Positions 34,623 through 46,423 of a stretch of DNA of 64,000 bases are shown piece by piece. Numbering within the stretch: the first letter of the stretch is position 1; the number at the start of each line of letters is the position of its first letter. Both the position numbers and the translations under genes were made by a program. The DNA is from Ambrosia x helenae (taxonomy: Eukaryota > Streptophyta > Magnoliopsida > Asterales > Asteraceae), in the NCBI GenBank assembly GCA_030844895.1, contig CM061229.1, positions 122,463,682-122,527,681 of the forward strand. The letters run 5' to 3'. The notes beneath the pieces are model-generated. The model worked only from the letters and a program-made list of their open reading frames with translations. It had not been told where the DNA came from and did no database searches.

Positions 34623-36305
34623 GGTTTTTTTTTTTTTTGAACGACAAACAACTTTTATTTCATCACCCAAATATATACAAAACGATCAATAGCAAGATGC
34701 TATATCTAGAGTTGAAAACACCCAGCCCAACCCGTGATAGTTCCCCTTACAATTCGTTCCTTCAAAAATCAAAATTCATCCAAATTCGTCCAGCTAATAG
34801 AAGGTTGCTTCGCCCGATTTTGAATCCACATGAAGGATGTAGACTTTATTTCGCTTAACATTTGATCAAGATTCCATCGTTTTCCGTTGAAGATTTTATC
34901 GTTTCTCCTTTTCCATATCACCCAACAGGTTGCAAGAATGACTGTTTTGATAGCGTTCCGCTTTTTCTTCGATGTTCCAGCAATGTTATTTACTTCTAGT
35001 AGCTCCCTGAAGTTGTACGCGTATATTGTTGGAATGTTACACCAGGTACTGACCTGCTGCCACAAGTTAGCAGCCACGAAGCATGTGATGAACAGATGAT
35101 CCGCCGTTTCCGATTGCTCTTGACAAAGGCTGCAGACAGAAGAGCCGTTGATGATGTTTCTGCGAACGAGACCCTCCAGTGTTGGAAGACGGTCCTGCTC
35201 AGCTCTCCACGCCATAAGATTAACCTTCTTTGGAGCCCATTTCGTCCAGGCGAATGGGTAAAATGGGACTGCAGAAGCCGTAAGCAGTCTGCGGCAGGAT
35301 GCAACTGAATAGGCTCCGGACTTGTCGAAAACCCATCTCCACTGGTCTGATTCTTCTGATAGACTGCTGCCCAGAATGACTTCTTCACACAGACTGAGCT
35401 CCTCTTGTTCCTGTACCTGCAGTGGTTCACGTTTCCAATCCCAACCCCCGACCCAAGTATTCCCGTTAAAAACAAGTCTATCTGCAACAGTGCAGTTTTT
35501 GTTAGATTCAAGGGTAAAAAGAGAAGGGAATTTGAGCATGAGAGGGACCTCTCCCACCCAACAGTCGACCCAAAACCGAACGCGCAAACCGTTTCCTACT
35601 ACACCTCTGAATAAATCACCGGGTTTGAAGTTGAGATCTTCTAAATCGTTACCCACCTTGACAATAGAGTTCCAAACCCCCGATATGGTTGCTTTAATGG
35701 GCATGAAGGACCAAGCTCTAGCATTATAGTGCACTGCGTCAATTACTCGTCTCCAAAGACTTGAGTTTTCATTTTTGTAACGCCACCACCACTTGAGTAA
35801 AAGGCTTATATTCATGTTACGTAGTGATCCCAGTCCGACTCCTCCTTTTTCTTTCGGACCTATAACCCTATCCCAACAAACCCAAGATGTCTTCTTTTTT
35901 CGTCATTTCCTCCCCAAAAAAATCGCTTCCTAAGCCTTTCCATTTGCTCAACCACACACTTAGGTGCTCTAAAAAGAGAAAAGTGGTACAAGGGAATACT
36001 GTCCAGCACAGATTTTAGGAGTACCACCCGACCCCCAAGGGATAGAGTTTTGGATTTCCATTTTGTGAGTCGAGCACGTAAAACGTCAATCACCCCTTTC
36101 CAATGTTTGCTATGATTCATGTTTGCTCCAATTTGGACTCCTAAATACTTACATGGGAGGCTGCCTTTACTTACACCGATTTCGGTAGATGTCAATTCCA
36201 ACCGAGAGTCCCTGATGCCTACCCCGAAAAGGTTTGATTTCTGATGGTTAACCTTAAGACCCGAAACAAGGTGGAAACATCGAAGGATACGAATGAGAAT
36301 AATTC
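34623..36305 (-). pseudogene. second L1-type LINE 3' fragment, broken
   Basis: Minus strand. Starts in the RT thumb region (LRCFHLVSGLKVNHQKSNLF near 36260), then KYLGVQIGANM, WKSKTLSLGGRVVLLKSVL, the frame break near 35890 at runs of A/T, KGGVGLGSLRN, LLKWWWRY, DKSGAYSV and the zinc-binding domain with CSLCQEQSETADHLFITC. It ends WTNLDEF at 34769. A 3' UTR follows, ending in poly-A (T run on plus, 34626-34638). The RT catalytic core and everything upstream are missing: a classic 5'-truncated dead LINE of a different family from 26816-29835. Confidence 0.87.
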
Positions 36306-36400
36306 TACTTAATTGCCGTGTTGAACAGAAACTGCCTATTGTTTAAATTCCATTAATGCGAGACAACTGTTGTTTAGCGAAAAAGATGGTGTGGAAGATG

Positions 36401-36680
36401 CAGGGCCGGCTCAACCAATGTGGTGGCTCAAAGCGAAAGCAAAAATCTGGGGCCTTTTTCAAAGGAAAAAAGAAAATGATAGTGCCAGGATTCGAGCATG
36501 AGTCTCTTTGGCTACAAGAGGAGCTGGTTACCATTATGATATAACATCAGTATGTTGATAATGCACAGTTCCGATAATATATAATAAATCTCTATATTAG
36601 TTTTTCCAAAATTTGGAGGCCCTATTTAGCTGGGAGCCCAAAGCAATTGCTTGACTTAAATGACCCTTGGGCCGACCCTG
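36401..36680. mobile_element. 280-bp hAT MITE
   Basis: Ends CAGGGCCGGCTCAA and GGGCCGACCCTG, with the perfect 8-bp duplication GGAAGATG at 36393-36400 and 36681-36688. Non-coding. On the minus strand GCTCGAATCCTGG (36485-36497) with CATAATGGTAACC upstream is a tRNA-like cassette. Confidence 0.88.
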
Positions 36681-36688
36681 GGAAGATG

Positions 36689-37623
36689 GTGGGTCAAGTG
36701 CCAAACTGTTGGTCAACTGACTACCGAACCAACAGTTTTCTAACCGGAGTCACTGATGTTAGTAGGTGTTGCAGCTGATATCACCAGTTTTATAAGACCA
36801 GGTTCATTTACCCGACTCACACAACCCTGGTTAGTCTTGAGCCAGGCCTCTTGTACCAGCCTCCAAATACATTAAGGGGCTCTTAAGCGTGCGAAGTGCA
36901 AAGTGCGCCATCACAATGCGCCTCATTGTGTGCACGCCATGCATGTACGTGAGAGCACGAGTTAAGGGTCACGAACCCACTAGTGTGGGGTTATAGGGAA
37001 TAATGAGGAACGGGGGTTTACATATATAAATCACTCCATTTTTCTTTATTTCTTCTATGCGATTTCCCACATTCCACCTTTTCATCTTCTATTTTTTACC
37101 TGTCGCTTTGTTCAAGCCCAATATGAGCATCGAGAAAAAGTGATAACCATAAAATATATTATCTATAATAACGATAAAGAAATACCACTGCACTGCAATT
37201 GATAGACCGGTGGATTTTGGGTATGATTCTTAAGCCAGACGTGTTTAATTGGTAATTTCACCTTCGTGCCTATGGACAGGTGGGTTATCGGGTTTTTCTC
37301 GGAATTGATGTTTGACAACTCAGATTACACTTGAAGTACTCGATTTCTGAAAAGCGCGACTCGAGAGGGCTCGGGTGTCGGGTGGCGGTTAAAAAAATAA
37401 AAAAAATAGTAACATTTAGGGCTGTTTGGTTGATTAAGTGCTGAATCATTAAATTGTCTGAAAGGTTCAGCTCTTAATCATTCTATTCAGAGCTTTTTTT
37501 AGTTGAAACAATGGTTCAGAGCCTCATTAAAAGGCTACAAAACATGCCATTACTCAATTTGGTCCCTTACTCGATTTGGTATGTTATTTGCACACTTAGG
37601 TTTCCTCTCACAATTATCTCCCT
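36689..37623. other. intergenic with a truncated PIF-like end
   Basis: No gene seen. GGGCTGTTTGGTTGATTAAG at 37427 matches the terminal repeat of the MITE at 50241-50541, but a matching right end was not found, so it is probably truncated. Confidence 0.4.
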
Positions 37624-37626
37624 GTA

Positions 37627-37931
37627 TCCATCCATAGTGGTGGAGTGGTGGAGAGGCCTTATGTTCACTTAGGTGATCAAGGGTTCAATTCCCACTTCCA
37701 ACATTATGGTTTGGTATCCGGGTGAAGATCGAATACGGGTGGCGCCGGTTCGAGTCTGACGGGCGGCGAGGTTTTACCGAGTTCTATAACACTGTCGTGC
37801 CTTCGGCGGGTGGGGCTCGGGTTTCCGCGCATCGGGAGAAGGCGGGGGCTGCTGGAGGTCAAGTAGTCGATTCTTGGGCACGGCGCCCCGCAAGGGTGGT
37901 TGCCACACAGTTGTTCGCCGATCAAAAAAAA
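37627..37931 (+). mobile_element. SINE
   Basis: 305 bp with a 15-bp target duplication AATTATCTCCCTGTA at 37612-37626 and 37932-37946 and a 3' A run. The head has box A-like TGGTGGAGAGG near 37650 and box B GGTTCAATTCC at 37682, as in tRNA-derived SINEs. The core word CACTGTCGTGCCTTCG is shared with the SINE at 49792-50093. It sits upstream of the PPR gene, perhaps in its 5' transcribed region. The 140-codon frame across it is not a gene. Confidence 0.88.
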
Positions 37932-37946
37932 AATTATCTCCCTGTA

Positions 37947-39489
37947 ATAACCCTAATACCAACCCAATCAATACCAAACGATCTGCTTAATCATAGCCAC
38001 GCCACCTCTGCCCTAAATCCACACGAACTGGATGCTTCCCAACTCCACAGTATGTTTCTTCTTTTTTATTACTTTGATTTTATTGTTTGCAGCTCTGCAA
38101 CTACTACTTTTTTTTTAGGGTTTGTTGATTTTTATATGATCTGAAACTCTTGAATTGAACATAGATTTTCTGCTGGCGTTAATAGGTAATAGTTTATTTG
38201 ATTTGGACATTAAAGTATTGCTTATTTACCTAAATCTTAGCCCTGCTAATTTTGACATGAATATAACCAACATTCAATGATAATAATAATAATTAGTTTC
38301 TTTCATAGTTAACTTTTAGTTGTAGGTTTCAATTACTAAACTTTTTACAGTTGTAGGCATCTGTTTCTGTTTAATTATCAAACATTTTAGTTCAGACTTC
38401 AGATTATGTGTTTGTATGCAACTTTATGTTGGATTTTAGCTTCACAATAAAGGTAGATAATTTTTTACTCAAGGTTTTACTGGTCATGGCAGCAATATGA
38501 GCATAAGTTTCACTCGGATATCTGAGGAACGTTGTTTTGGTACAATTCAACGCTACCTTTTCATTTGTGAGCATAGACACTGTAGCAATGTAGCATATTA
38601 TATATTTCAAACCTTTCTGTCTTCAAACATGTAATGTGCCCTATCCCGTGTAGATCTTTAGTTTAGTTAATGCCAAAAGATGATGACTGCCAAAATTGAC
38701 GTTCAAACCATTTTCTTTTTATCCGTTTTTTTACCTGTTTCAACCATTAAAGATATATTATGTAAACTTGAATTGACCCATTCAAATAAACAAGAGATGG
38801 ATTTTTTTTCCGATCTAGGTATATACAAGTAAAGGGCGTTAAAAACAAGGAAATGTACAAGAGTGAAATGGCACATTATAGAGAGAGGGCAAGTTTTAAC
38901 CACTTCAATATATTTACAACAACAACGTTTTATGATCGACACACATGGAAAAGAATGTTAATCATATTTGGAACCTTAGAGTACAAACGTGGTCGTTTTC
39001 AAGGTCAGATAATTATAACAATCTTTTGTTATTGGTTATATTTGTGTTCACGTTTAGTTTAATTTTATTCATAGATATAAGTTCTTTTTATGTACAAGTA
39101 CAATCAAAATGAATATTTTGAGACATTTTTTTGAAGTTAAATGGACACATTGGTCCAAGATTTTATTTAAATCCAACAAAGATATGTTTTCATATCTTTT
39201 TGTTAACTAGACCCGTTAGATGCAAACATTTCACGAGTTTGTCATCTTGGCTTCTTTTCTTATTTATTTGTTTTTTCTTTTGAATTTTCGCAGGCAGTTC
39301 TACATTTATTGATCTGAGGCAAACAACTTGATCGCATTACATGTCAAAAAATAAAAAAAGTTTTATACGGGTATTAATTTTGTCAGAGGTGATCCAAAGT
39401 TTGGAAATGTGATGAATTTACTGTGCTTTGCCGCAACGCACTGGTAGTTATACTAGTTTTAAGACTATTGTGTGTTAAAAAAACCCAAA
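37947..39489. other. upstream region of PPR gene, possible 5' UTR intron
   Basis: A donor-like CCACA|GTATGTTTC near 38050 and an acceptor-like TTTTCGCAG near 39293 could border a 5' UTR intron of the PPR gene. ACTAGTT near 39450, after a GC-rich word, resembles a Helitron 3' end. Both are tentative. No coding sequence recognised. Confidence 0.35.
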
Positions 39490-40988
39490 ATGATCAAACG
39501 AATCCAGTTCCGAACCCCATTCACAACCATCTCTTCCCTCCACCACCGCCTCACCACCACTGCCGCCGCCGCCTCACCACTGTCACCCACCACCACTCCC
39601 AACCCTATAACAGCAGTCAACCCATCCCATCTCCTCCGCATCTGCACCATCCTCTACCAACAACAACACTCCTCTCAACCAAGACTCCACACCTCCCTAT
39701 CCCTCTCCAATATCCACCTCACCCATGAACTCTTCCTCCAAATCTGCAACCATTTCCCTTATTCCTGGAAACCTATTTATAAATTTCACATCTTTTCCCA
39801 AACCCAACACTTTACCCACACCTTCACCACCCTCAACAAGATGCTAGACATTATTGGCAAATCAAGAAACATAGACCTCTTATGGCACCTTGTTAAAGAA
39901 TCAGATTACCATCATTTGTTTACAGATAAAACATATATAATAGTTGTTAAAACATTAGCTTCTGCTAGGGAGATGAAGAAATGTGTTGACTTTTTTCATT
40001 TAATGAATGGGTTTGGTTATGGGTATGATGTTAAGAGGTTGAATAAGGTTGTTGAGAGTTTATGTGGGTGTAAACTTGTTGAGGAGGCTAAGTATATTGT
40101 TCAGAAGTTGAAAGGGGTTGTTAGGGCAGATGGGTTTACTTATAAATGTTTGATTTGTGGGTTTTGTGATGTGGGTGACTTGGTTGAAGGGTCAAAGATG
40201 TGGAATTTGATGGTGGATGATGGGTTTGATGTGGAGATTGATGTTGTTGAGAAGATGATGGATACGCTTTTCAAGACGAATCGGTTTGGTGAAGCGATGA
40301 AGCTTTTTCAATCGGTTAGAGTTGGTCGACTGATGAGTTGGGGATTTCGACGTATAGGCTTGTGATTAAGTGGACGTGTAAGAAGGATAAGCTTGGTGAA
40401 GCGCGAGTGGTTTTTGATGAGATGTGTGGGAGAGGGATTGAGCCGGATTGTATGACGTTGGGTTCGTTGATTTACGGGTTTTTGAGTAAAGCGAGGGTGC
40501 GTGAAGCCTATGAGATTGCAGGAGCGGTTGATAAACCGGATATAAGTGTTTATCATGGTTTGATCAAGGGGCTTTTGAGGCTGAAAAAGGCGAATGAAGC
40601 TACGAATGTTTTTAGGGAGATGATAAGGAGAGGGTGCGAGCCTACGATGCACACTTATGTAATGTTGTTGCAAGGGCATTTAGGGAAGAGAGGTAGAAAG
40701 GGAGATGACCCTTTAATCAATTTTGACACGATATTTGTGGGTGGGTTGGTTAAGGCTGGGAAATCGTTAGAAGCAACCAAGTATGTTGAGAGAGTGATGA
40801 ATCGAGGACTCGAGGTGCCTAGGTTTGACTACAATAGATTCTTGCACTACTATTCAAACGAAGAAGGTGCTGTCATGTTTGATGTTATGTCAAAGAAGTT
40901 AAGGGAAGTTGGTTTGTTTGATTTAGGTGACATATTTGAAAGATATGGTCAGAAAATGGCTACTAGAGACAGAAGGAGAGAGAGGTGA
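39490..40988 (+). CDS. P-class pentatricopeptide repeat protein, one frame break
   Basis: Intronless. The start ATG at 39490 gives MIKRIQFRTPFTTISSLHHR, an Arg/Ser/Thr-rich leader without acidic residues typical of mitochondrial targeting. Degenerate 35-residue repeats follow, for example TYKCLICGFCDVGDLVEGSK and STYRLVIKWTCKKDKLGEAR, and VYHGLIKGLLRLKKANEATN. The frame used up to about 40325 closes at 40365, while the repeats continue in a second frame to 40988; a single missing base near 40330 would join them into about 500 residues. P-class PPR proteins bind organellar RNA. Length and neighbourhood recall Arabidopsis At1g26500, but this is from memory. It could be a recent pseudogene or a sequence error. 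Confidence 0.8.
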
Positions 40989-41338
40989 GTATTGCAACAT
41001 AATAAAACACTTGTATTTAAGGATTATATATTGAACATGAAATGAGAGTAAATCTTGTAGTAACACATCAGGTAAGCTTTGTTACAGGGCAGTTTCAATT
41101 ACAACAATTAATGAACAAAACATGAGAAAAGGGCTAGAATGCTACAAACCCTTTGCAAAATAATAACAATAAAAACAGAAAAAAAAATATCTGAGGATAT
41201 GTGTAGCAAAACTTTCTGTAATCTACAGCTTCAGTTGCTTCTGTTTCTCAATCTCAAGGAACCAACTTGAGCCTGTGTAACATCATTGGATTCTATACAG
41301 AAGAATGGTCCAAGGTGAAGTTTAAACTTTTCTGGTAA
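40989..41338. other. 3' flanks of the convergent PPR and methyltransferase genes
   Basis: The two genes converge here with about 350 bp between stop codons, so this stretch carries both 3' UTRs. No other feature. Confidence 0.6.
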
Positions 41339-44270
41339 TCATTTTCTTACAAATGGTTTTTGGCAAACCAGTAACCTTTGGTCACCGTCATTTTCAAGAT
41401 CGATTACCCTTGCCTCCCATCGTATTTGTGTAGCAACCACACGCGCATCTTCTATGGGCCCTAGTTTATCTGAAAGAACAACCCATCCCTGAAAAAAAAA
41501 AGTCAAATAGTTAGATCACAATATGGCTACTGAAAGATCTTATAACATACGTATGCTTCGACGAATGGTAAAACGTATAATGTACCTCAGGGCGTAGAAT
41601 GCGGTCCATTTCTAGAAGTAAGTTTGTGACGCTGCATCCGTCTGATATAAGGTTCGAGAGGAGCCCATTGGCATGTAGCATGTCATATGTCCTTGGATAA
41701 GTGGGAAATGGTTCACACCTATGATTAAATACATGTGAAGGAAATAAATATGAAACTTATGATTTTTTGTTGGTTGCAATATGCTCATAATGGCAAACAC
41801 AAAAAGTTAACACTAAACATATCATGTTTCTTTGATTTTACATAACAAAAAACATTTGCACCTGTAATTCCAGCTCATCAAGAGTAGGAAAGTTTTGCAG
41901 ACTCACATGGCATTGTGATAGTTTTCTAAATTTATTTGGTTTGTTTTTTGGCCACAAAACAGAGTGGCACATGCTATAGCCCTTTAAATATATGATTATT
42001 AAAACAGAAGGAATATATAGTCCATATGGAATTTGGACAGGGTAGGATTTTTTTTTTTAAAGTATATATAAAAAGTTGCCAAGATATGGAGAGAGAAAAA
42101 AACAAACAAAAACAATCAAATATTGACAACTGCATTTGCATAAAATTCTAAACTAAATGACACCAGCCCTCACAAGAACTGCAACATTTTCTTTTTTAGT
42201 GTTTTCTAAAAAAAAAAATATGCAGCATTTCCCTTTTTGGGAAATTTTATTTCTAAGTGATTACTAAATGGAATTAGATTAACTCCTTACCAGTCATGCA
42301 GAACACCGATAAAACCTTGATCAAGTATAAGAGGGAGCGTGTTACGAGCCCTAAACGGCGCTACATTCATCACCCATGCTGATTTTCCTGCTTCCAAGAA
42401 AGCCGAATTAAAGCCCCCAAAACGTGCATTCATGTCCATTACATTTCTTATCATATTATATGGAGGTAATGGATCTTCATCCCCGGGTCGTTTTGGGTGA
42501 TCAGAGAAAATCAATGGTGTAAGTAAAGACCAGTAATTTCTTAAAGCTGATCTTGAAGATTCAATGTCTTCAAAGAATTCATCCTGCTGAACTCCTGCAG
42601 AAACAAACACAGATCAATAATGAACTAGAGTTAAATCTGTGCTCCAAGTAAAGTGAATCAAAGTTGCATAACAATAGTACAATACTTGCCATAAATTCCC
42701 AGCTCAGCAGGGGTAATATGGGATTCGGAAGATTTGTTCTGAACAGGAATCCAGCGTTCGCTGGCTGTCCCAGCTACACACGATGCAAGTGGCTGATAAT
42801 ATGACTGAATTTCCTCCGGCTCTTCTCTACAAGGAGGAATGACACCCTGTGTGCTAGAATCAAAACCAAATATATTTCAATAAATTTTGTTTCGATAACT
42901 AGTTAACTTTGGGACTACTGGTCTCACCTAGATAAGTAGCATTGGGGATCGGTAGTTTTCTGCCAGATGAGCGTTTCTTCTTGTCGACCAATCAAAGTCC
43001 AACAAATTTTGTGGGTGAATTCTTCAATCATGCTTCCTTTTTCGGTACTTAATGAAGTTCCATGTAATACAAAGTAGCCTCCTGGCTTTAGTATCCGGTT
43101 AGCTTCAATAAGAAACATTCCATCTGATTCATGAAACCAAATATTAATATTACTTTTACCCAAATCAAGAAAGTTAACTGTACACAAAAACAACTACCTT
43201 TTTGGTCCCATGAAACACCACATTGCGCACAGTGAATCATATCATATGACAATGATGGAAATGGAAGTTTTCTTGAAATAAAATTGCCAATAATTGCAGG
43301 AAGGCCTCTTTCAAGAGATAACTGAACTTGACTACCCGTTAACTCATATGCAGCCATACATATAGCCATTAGTTTCAAAGATAGCAAACGAGCCCCAAAG
43401 CTGCCAAAACCACAACCAATATCAAGAACCGTGCGCACCTGTTTGATAACGTGTAATCAGTTAAATTCGTTCAAAATGGAAATAATAATTATAAAATTCT
43501 TAGATAAATTTATATAATATAAGGTCAGGTGAGGTTAATACTTACACCAGCTTTCCAAAATTCTGCATCGCTCCCTAATCCTATCATCTCTGCAACTTGG
43601 CGTGAATGATCTTTGACACCGTCAAAGATCAACTCGTCATCTGAATGAAAAGAAATTTGGTTCTCTTCCAACAACATTAACCTAAAGAACATTAACCGAA
43701 ACATGTGAAAGATAATTCATTTAATCAAGATTCGCATATAGAGAATCACCTTTTTGTCATGCTTCCAGAAGAAAGAAACTGATCCTTGGATATCTTCACA
43801 TTCGCATTCCATATCACATCTCTACCAACCGGCCAACTCAAGGGAGTCTTATAATCCTTTGGAGGCCGAACCAAACAATACGCTTCATCTTGTGACACTT
43901 CACAATGCCGATCAAACTCCTCACCGTCTTTATAACCAGCTAACATATTTGCAGACACATTATAACAAGGAACATAATCCTCCCTTTCCTTTCCACACAA
44001 CCTAATCCCCTTTATCTCACTACTACCCGACGAAACATTTTCCAACTCGATATAATCACTCGCAGTATGCTCCTTTAATCTTCTATAGTTTGTATAAACT
44101 TCAGGCTTCACAGTATCAGTAAAAGAGTTGAAACCACCACCAGACGACGAATTTAACAACGCGATAAGCACAAACACACTAACAACACATAGAAGTAACC
44201 AATTCTTCGGCGGCCTATGCCCCGAAAATATTTGCAGTTTATGTAACCAGGGGATTATTCTCACATCCAT
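41339..44270 (-). CDS. QUASIMODO2-LIKE type (PMT4/PMT5-like) methyltransferase
   Basis: Eight exons on the minus strand: 44270-43750, 43681-43546, 43438-43198, 43123-42928, 42853-42690, 42594-42291, 41718-41586, 41488-41339; the phases agree and give 614 residues, normal for the DUF248/Methyltransf_29 family. A short cytosolic tail is followed by one membrane segment (residues 23-40, NWLLLCVVSVFVLIALL), then a lumenal catalytic domain with the SAM-binding motif VLDIGCGFGSFGA (about 223-235), DMIHCAQC, EANRILKPGGYFV, RNVMDMNARFGGF and LLEMDRILRPEGWVV. Family members act in the Golgi and are linked to homogalacturonan methylation and cell adhesion; the substrate here is inferred. The intron after exon 5 has a GC donor (TATG|GCAAGT). 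No defects seen. Confidence 0.92.
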
Positions 44271-44764
44271 TTTCTTACAAATTTACAAACTACTGTGTCA
44301 CTAACAAAGCAGAAACTTATCATAACCTAAAAAAAGTTCTTGAATTTCAATACAAATCATTCAAATCACTGTAGCTAAAGTAGATCATAGAGATTTTGCA
44401 ACTAATCAACAGAATTGTCTTCAGATAGACCTGCAATTATAAAAAATATGAAGTGCTCAAATGATAAGACCAAACCGACAAACAGAATACAAGAATTGTG
44501 ACAATTCAGTTCAAAGATGGAAGCTTTACATGAAATTTAATGGATCTGAAGCAAACCCAAGAAAATAAGGAAACAATTAATGGAATGAAACAAGAGTTAG
44601 TTAGTGTAGGTAACGGGTAGTTAAGTTTTCAGCTGAATTACAGAGGTGGTTGAAGAAGGTTGTACCCTGTGGATTTAATCAGCTTTTGAAGAAGATAAAG
44701 GTCAGTAACAGCAATGATGTACCATTGATGAGTAGAGAGAGAAAGATACAGCAGCTTTTTTATA

Positions 44765-44801
<37 letters not shown>

Positions 44802-45012
44802 ACTTATACAGTTAATCGTTTTTTTTAAAACTTTTTTGGTTGTTTAGAGATTTATAGGTGTCTTTGAAGAATATTATTATGACAACTGAGGATTGGATCG
44901 CTCCAAAACGGCTCTCAAATTCATAAAAGCATAAAAGGCTGGAATTTAATTCTTATTCTTAAATTTTTTATTCAGAAATTACTTTACTTTAACACTCAAA
45001 ATATATATTACA
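44271..45012 (-). promoter_or_regulatory. 5' leader and upstream region of methyltransferase gene
   Basis: Contains the likely 5' UTR and perhaps a leader intron. A (GA)n tract at 44769-44799 (CT-rich on the coding strand) is typical of plant core promoter or leader regions. No TATA box was fixed. Confidence 0.4.
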
Positions 45013-46423
45013 CTAGCTGATTACCCCGGGAGGGTCCCGGGGTTGAAAAATCTAATTTTACGTGATAACCTATTGCAAATGGCTCAAGTTAACTAACCAC
45101 AAAATCTCTCAATCATTGCATGTTCATACTATTCTAATCAGTAATAACTCATATTCCCTAATCTAAAATCTAATCAGTAATCATCTAAAGAATCACTTAT
45201 GTAAGCTGCAGCTATTAAAAAACTTATCACATCTCTCTAATTTCTCACATTCTAATGGCTCTTATAATTCCTAACTCAATCAACTAAACAAACACTTAAG
45301 TTGGAAGTTGTAATCATTGCATCTCATTATGCCACGTGGCATAATCAAGAGATGGTTGAGGCCACCATTGAACGCCACGTCAGCAACTATCAATTCTTTC
45401 CGGGAGCATCCCGGGGTTGAAAAATATAACCATTCTAATAATACTAATACTAATAGTAATAATTATTACTCTTGTAATTAAATAAATAAAAAAATAACCC
45501 TGCTATAAGGTGATACCATGTGTTGCAGTGTTGCGCGATTCTTTCTCCTAACTTCTCTTGATCAAGTATACCTAGTAAAATTCCAATGATAACATGGCGA
45601 TTGGACTGATTTTCAACATCGTAGATAAGAACCTGGTTTAAAAGAAAAAAACACGATTAATGAATAACATGAACACTTTGTGTGTTTTTTCCTGTATGAA
45701 CGAAACCCCACAAAAAATAGTCGATTTTTCTCTGTTTTTTATATAGGACTATGGTACTCGTTGAAAAGATAATAAAACGCTCGTTAATTTGGTGTAATTT
45801 TTTTCTTTAAAAAATCCCGTATATAAAAGATATAAACATTTAAAAATTATGGGAGGAAACATGAGAGAGAAAAATTTAAATTTATTTTTAAATTCTTTTT
45901 TTCCTAAAATAACTCAATTTAATTTAGGGTTTTATGTTTATCTTTTTTTTTAATTAAAAAAGGAAATAGTTCAAAAACACTAAAATCTTTAAATTATGAT
46001 GTCACGTGGCACTCTCAAAGGGAGGTTGAGGTCTCCATTACACGCCACATCAGCATATACGTTTTCTTTTATATATATAGATAGATGGTACTCGTTGGAA
46101 AGATAATAAAACGCTCGTTAATTTGGTGTAATTTTTTTATTTAAAAAATCTCATATATAAAAGATATTAACGTTTAAAAATTATGAGAAGAAACATAAGA
46201 GATAACAATTTAAATTTGTTTTTTTAAATTCTTTTTCCTAAAATAACTCAATTTAATTTTAGTAATGTTTTATGTTTATCTTTTTTTTAATTAAAAAAAA
46301 GAAATAATTTAAAAACACTAAAATCTTTCAATTATGATGCCACGTGGCAGTTTCATGGAGAGGTTGAAGGCACCATTGCACGCCACGTCAGCAATGTTCA
46401 ATTCTTTTATATATATTAATAGA
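45013..46423 (-). mobile_element. Helitron with repeated termini
   Basis: On the minus strand it starts TCTATTAATATATATAAAAG (46423) after an A, and ends with the hairpin CCCCGGGACCCTCCCGGGG, TAATCAG and CTAG (45016-45013) before a T, all Helitron hallmarks. 1411 bp, no Rep/helicase. A second 5' start (TCTATATATATAAAAG) lies at about 46081-46085, giving two tandem copies of a 340-bp module. A third partial module plus a second hairpin (CCCGGGATGCTCCCGG) lies at 45395-45415. Each module carries GCCACGTGGC and a CGCCACGTCAGC word. Confidence 0.75.

Noticed and set aside
37722..38144. 140-codon frame with GC-rich start
   Set aside because: Runs through the SINE and its flank; explained by the SINE's GC-rich body.
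38853..39062. 69-codon frame upstream of the PPR gene
   Set aside because: No recognisable domain, no splice context and AT-rich codon use; probably intronic or intergenic.
39440..39456. Helitron 3' end (ACTAGTT) just upstream of the PPR start
   Set aside because: The hairpin stem is weak and no matching TC start was located; left as a note only.
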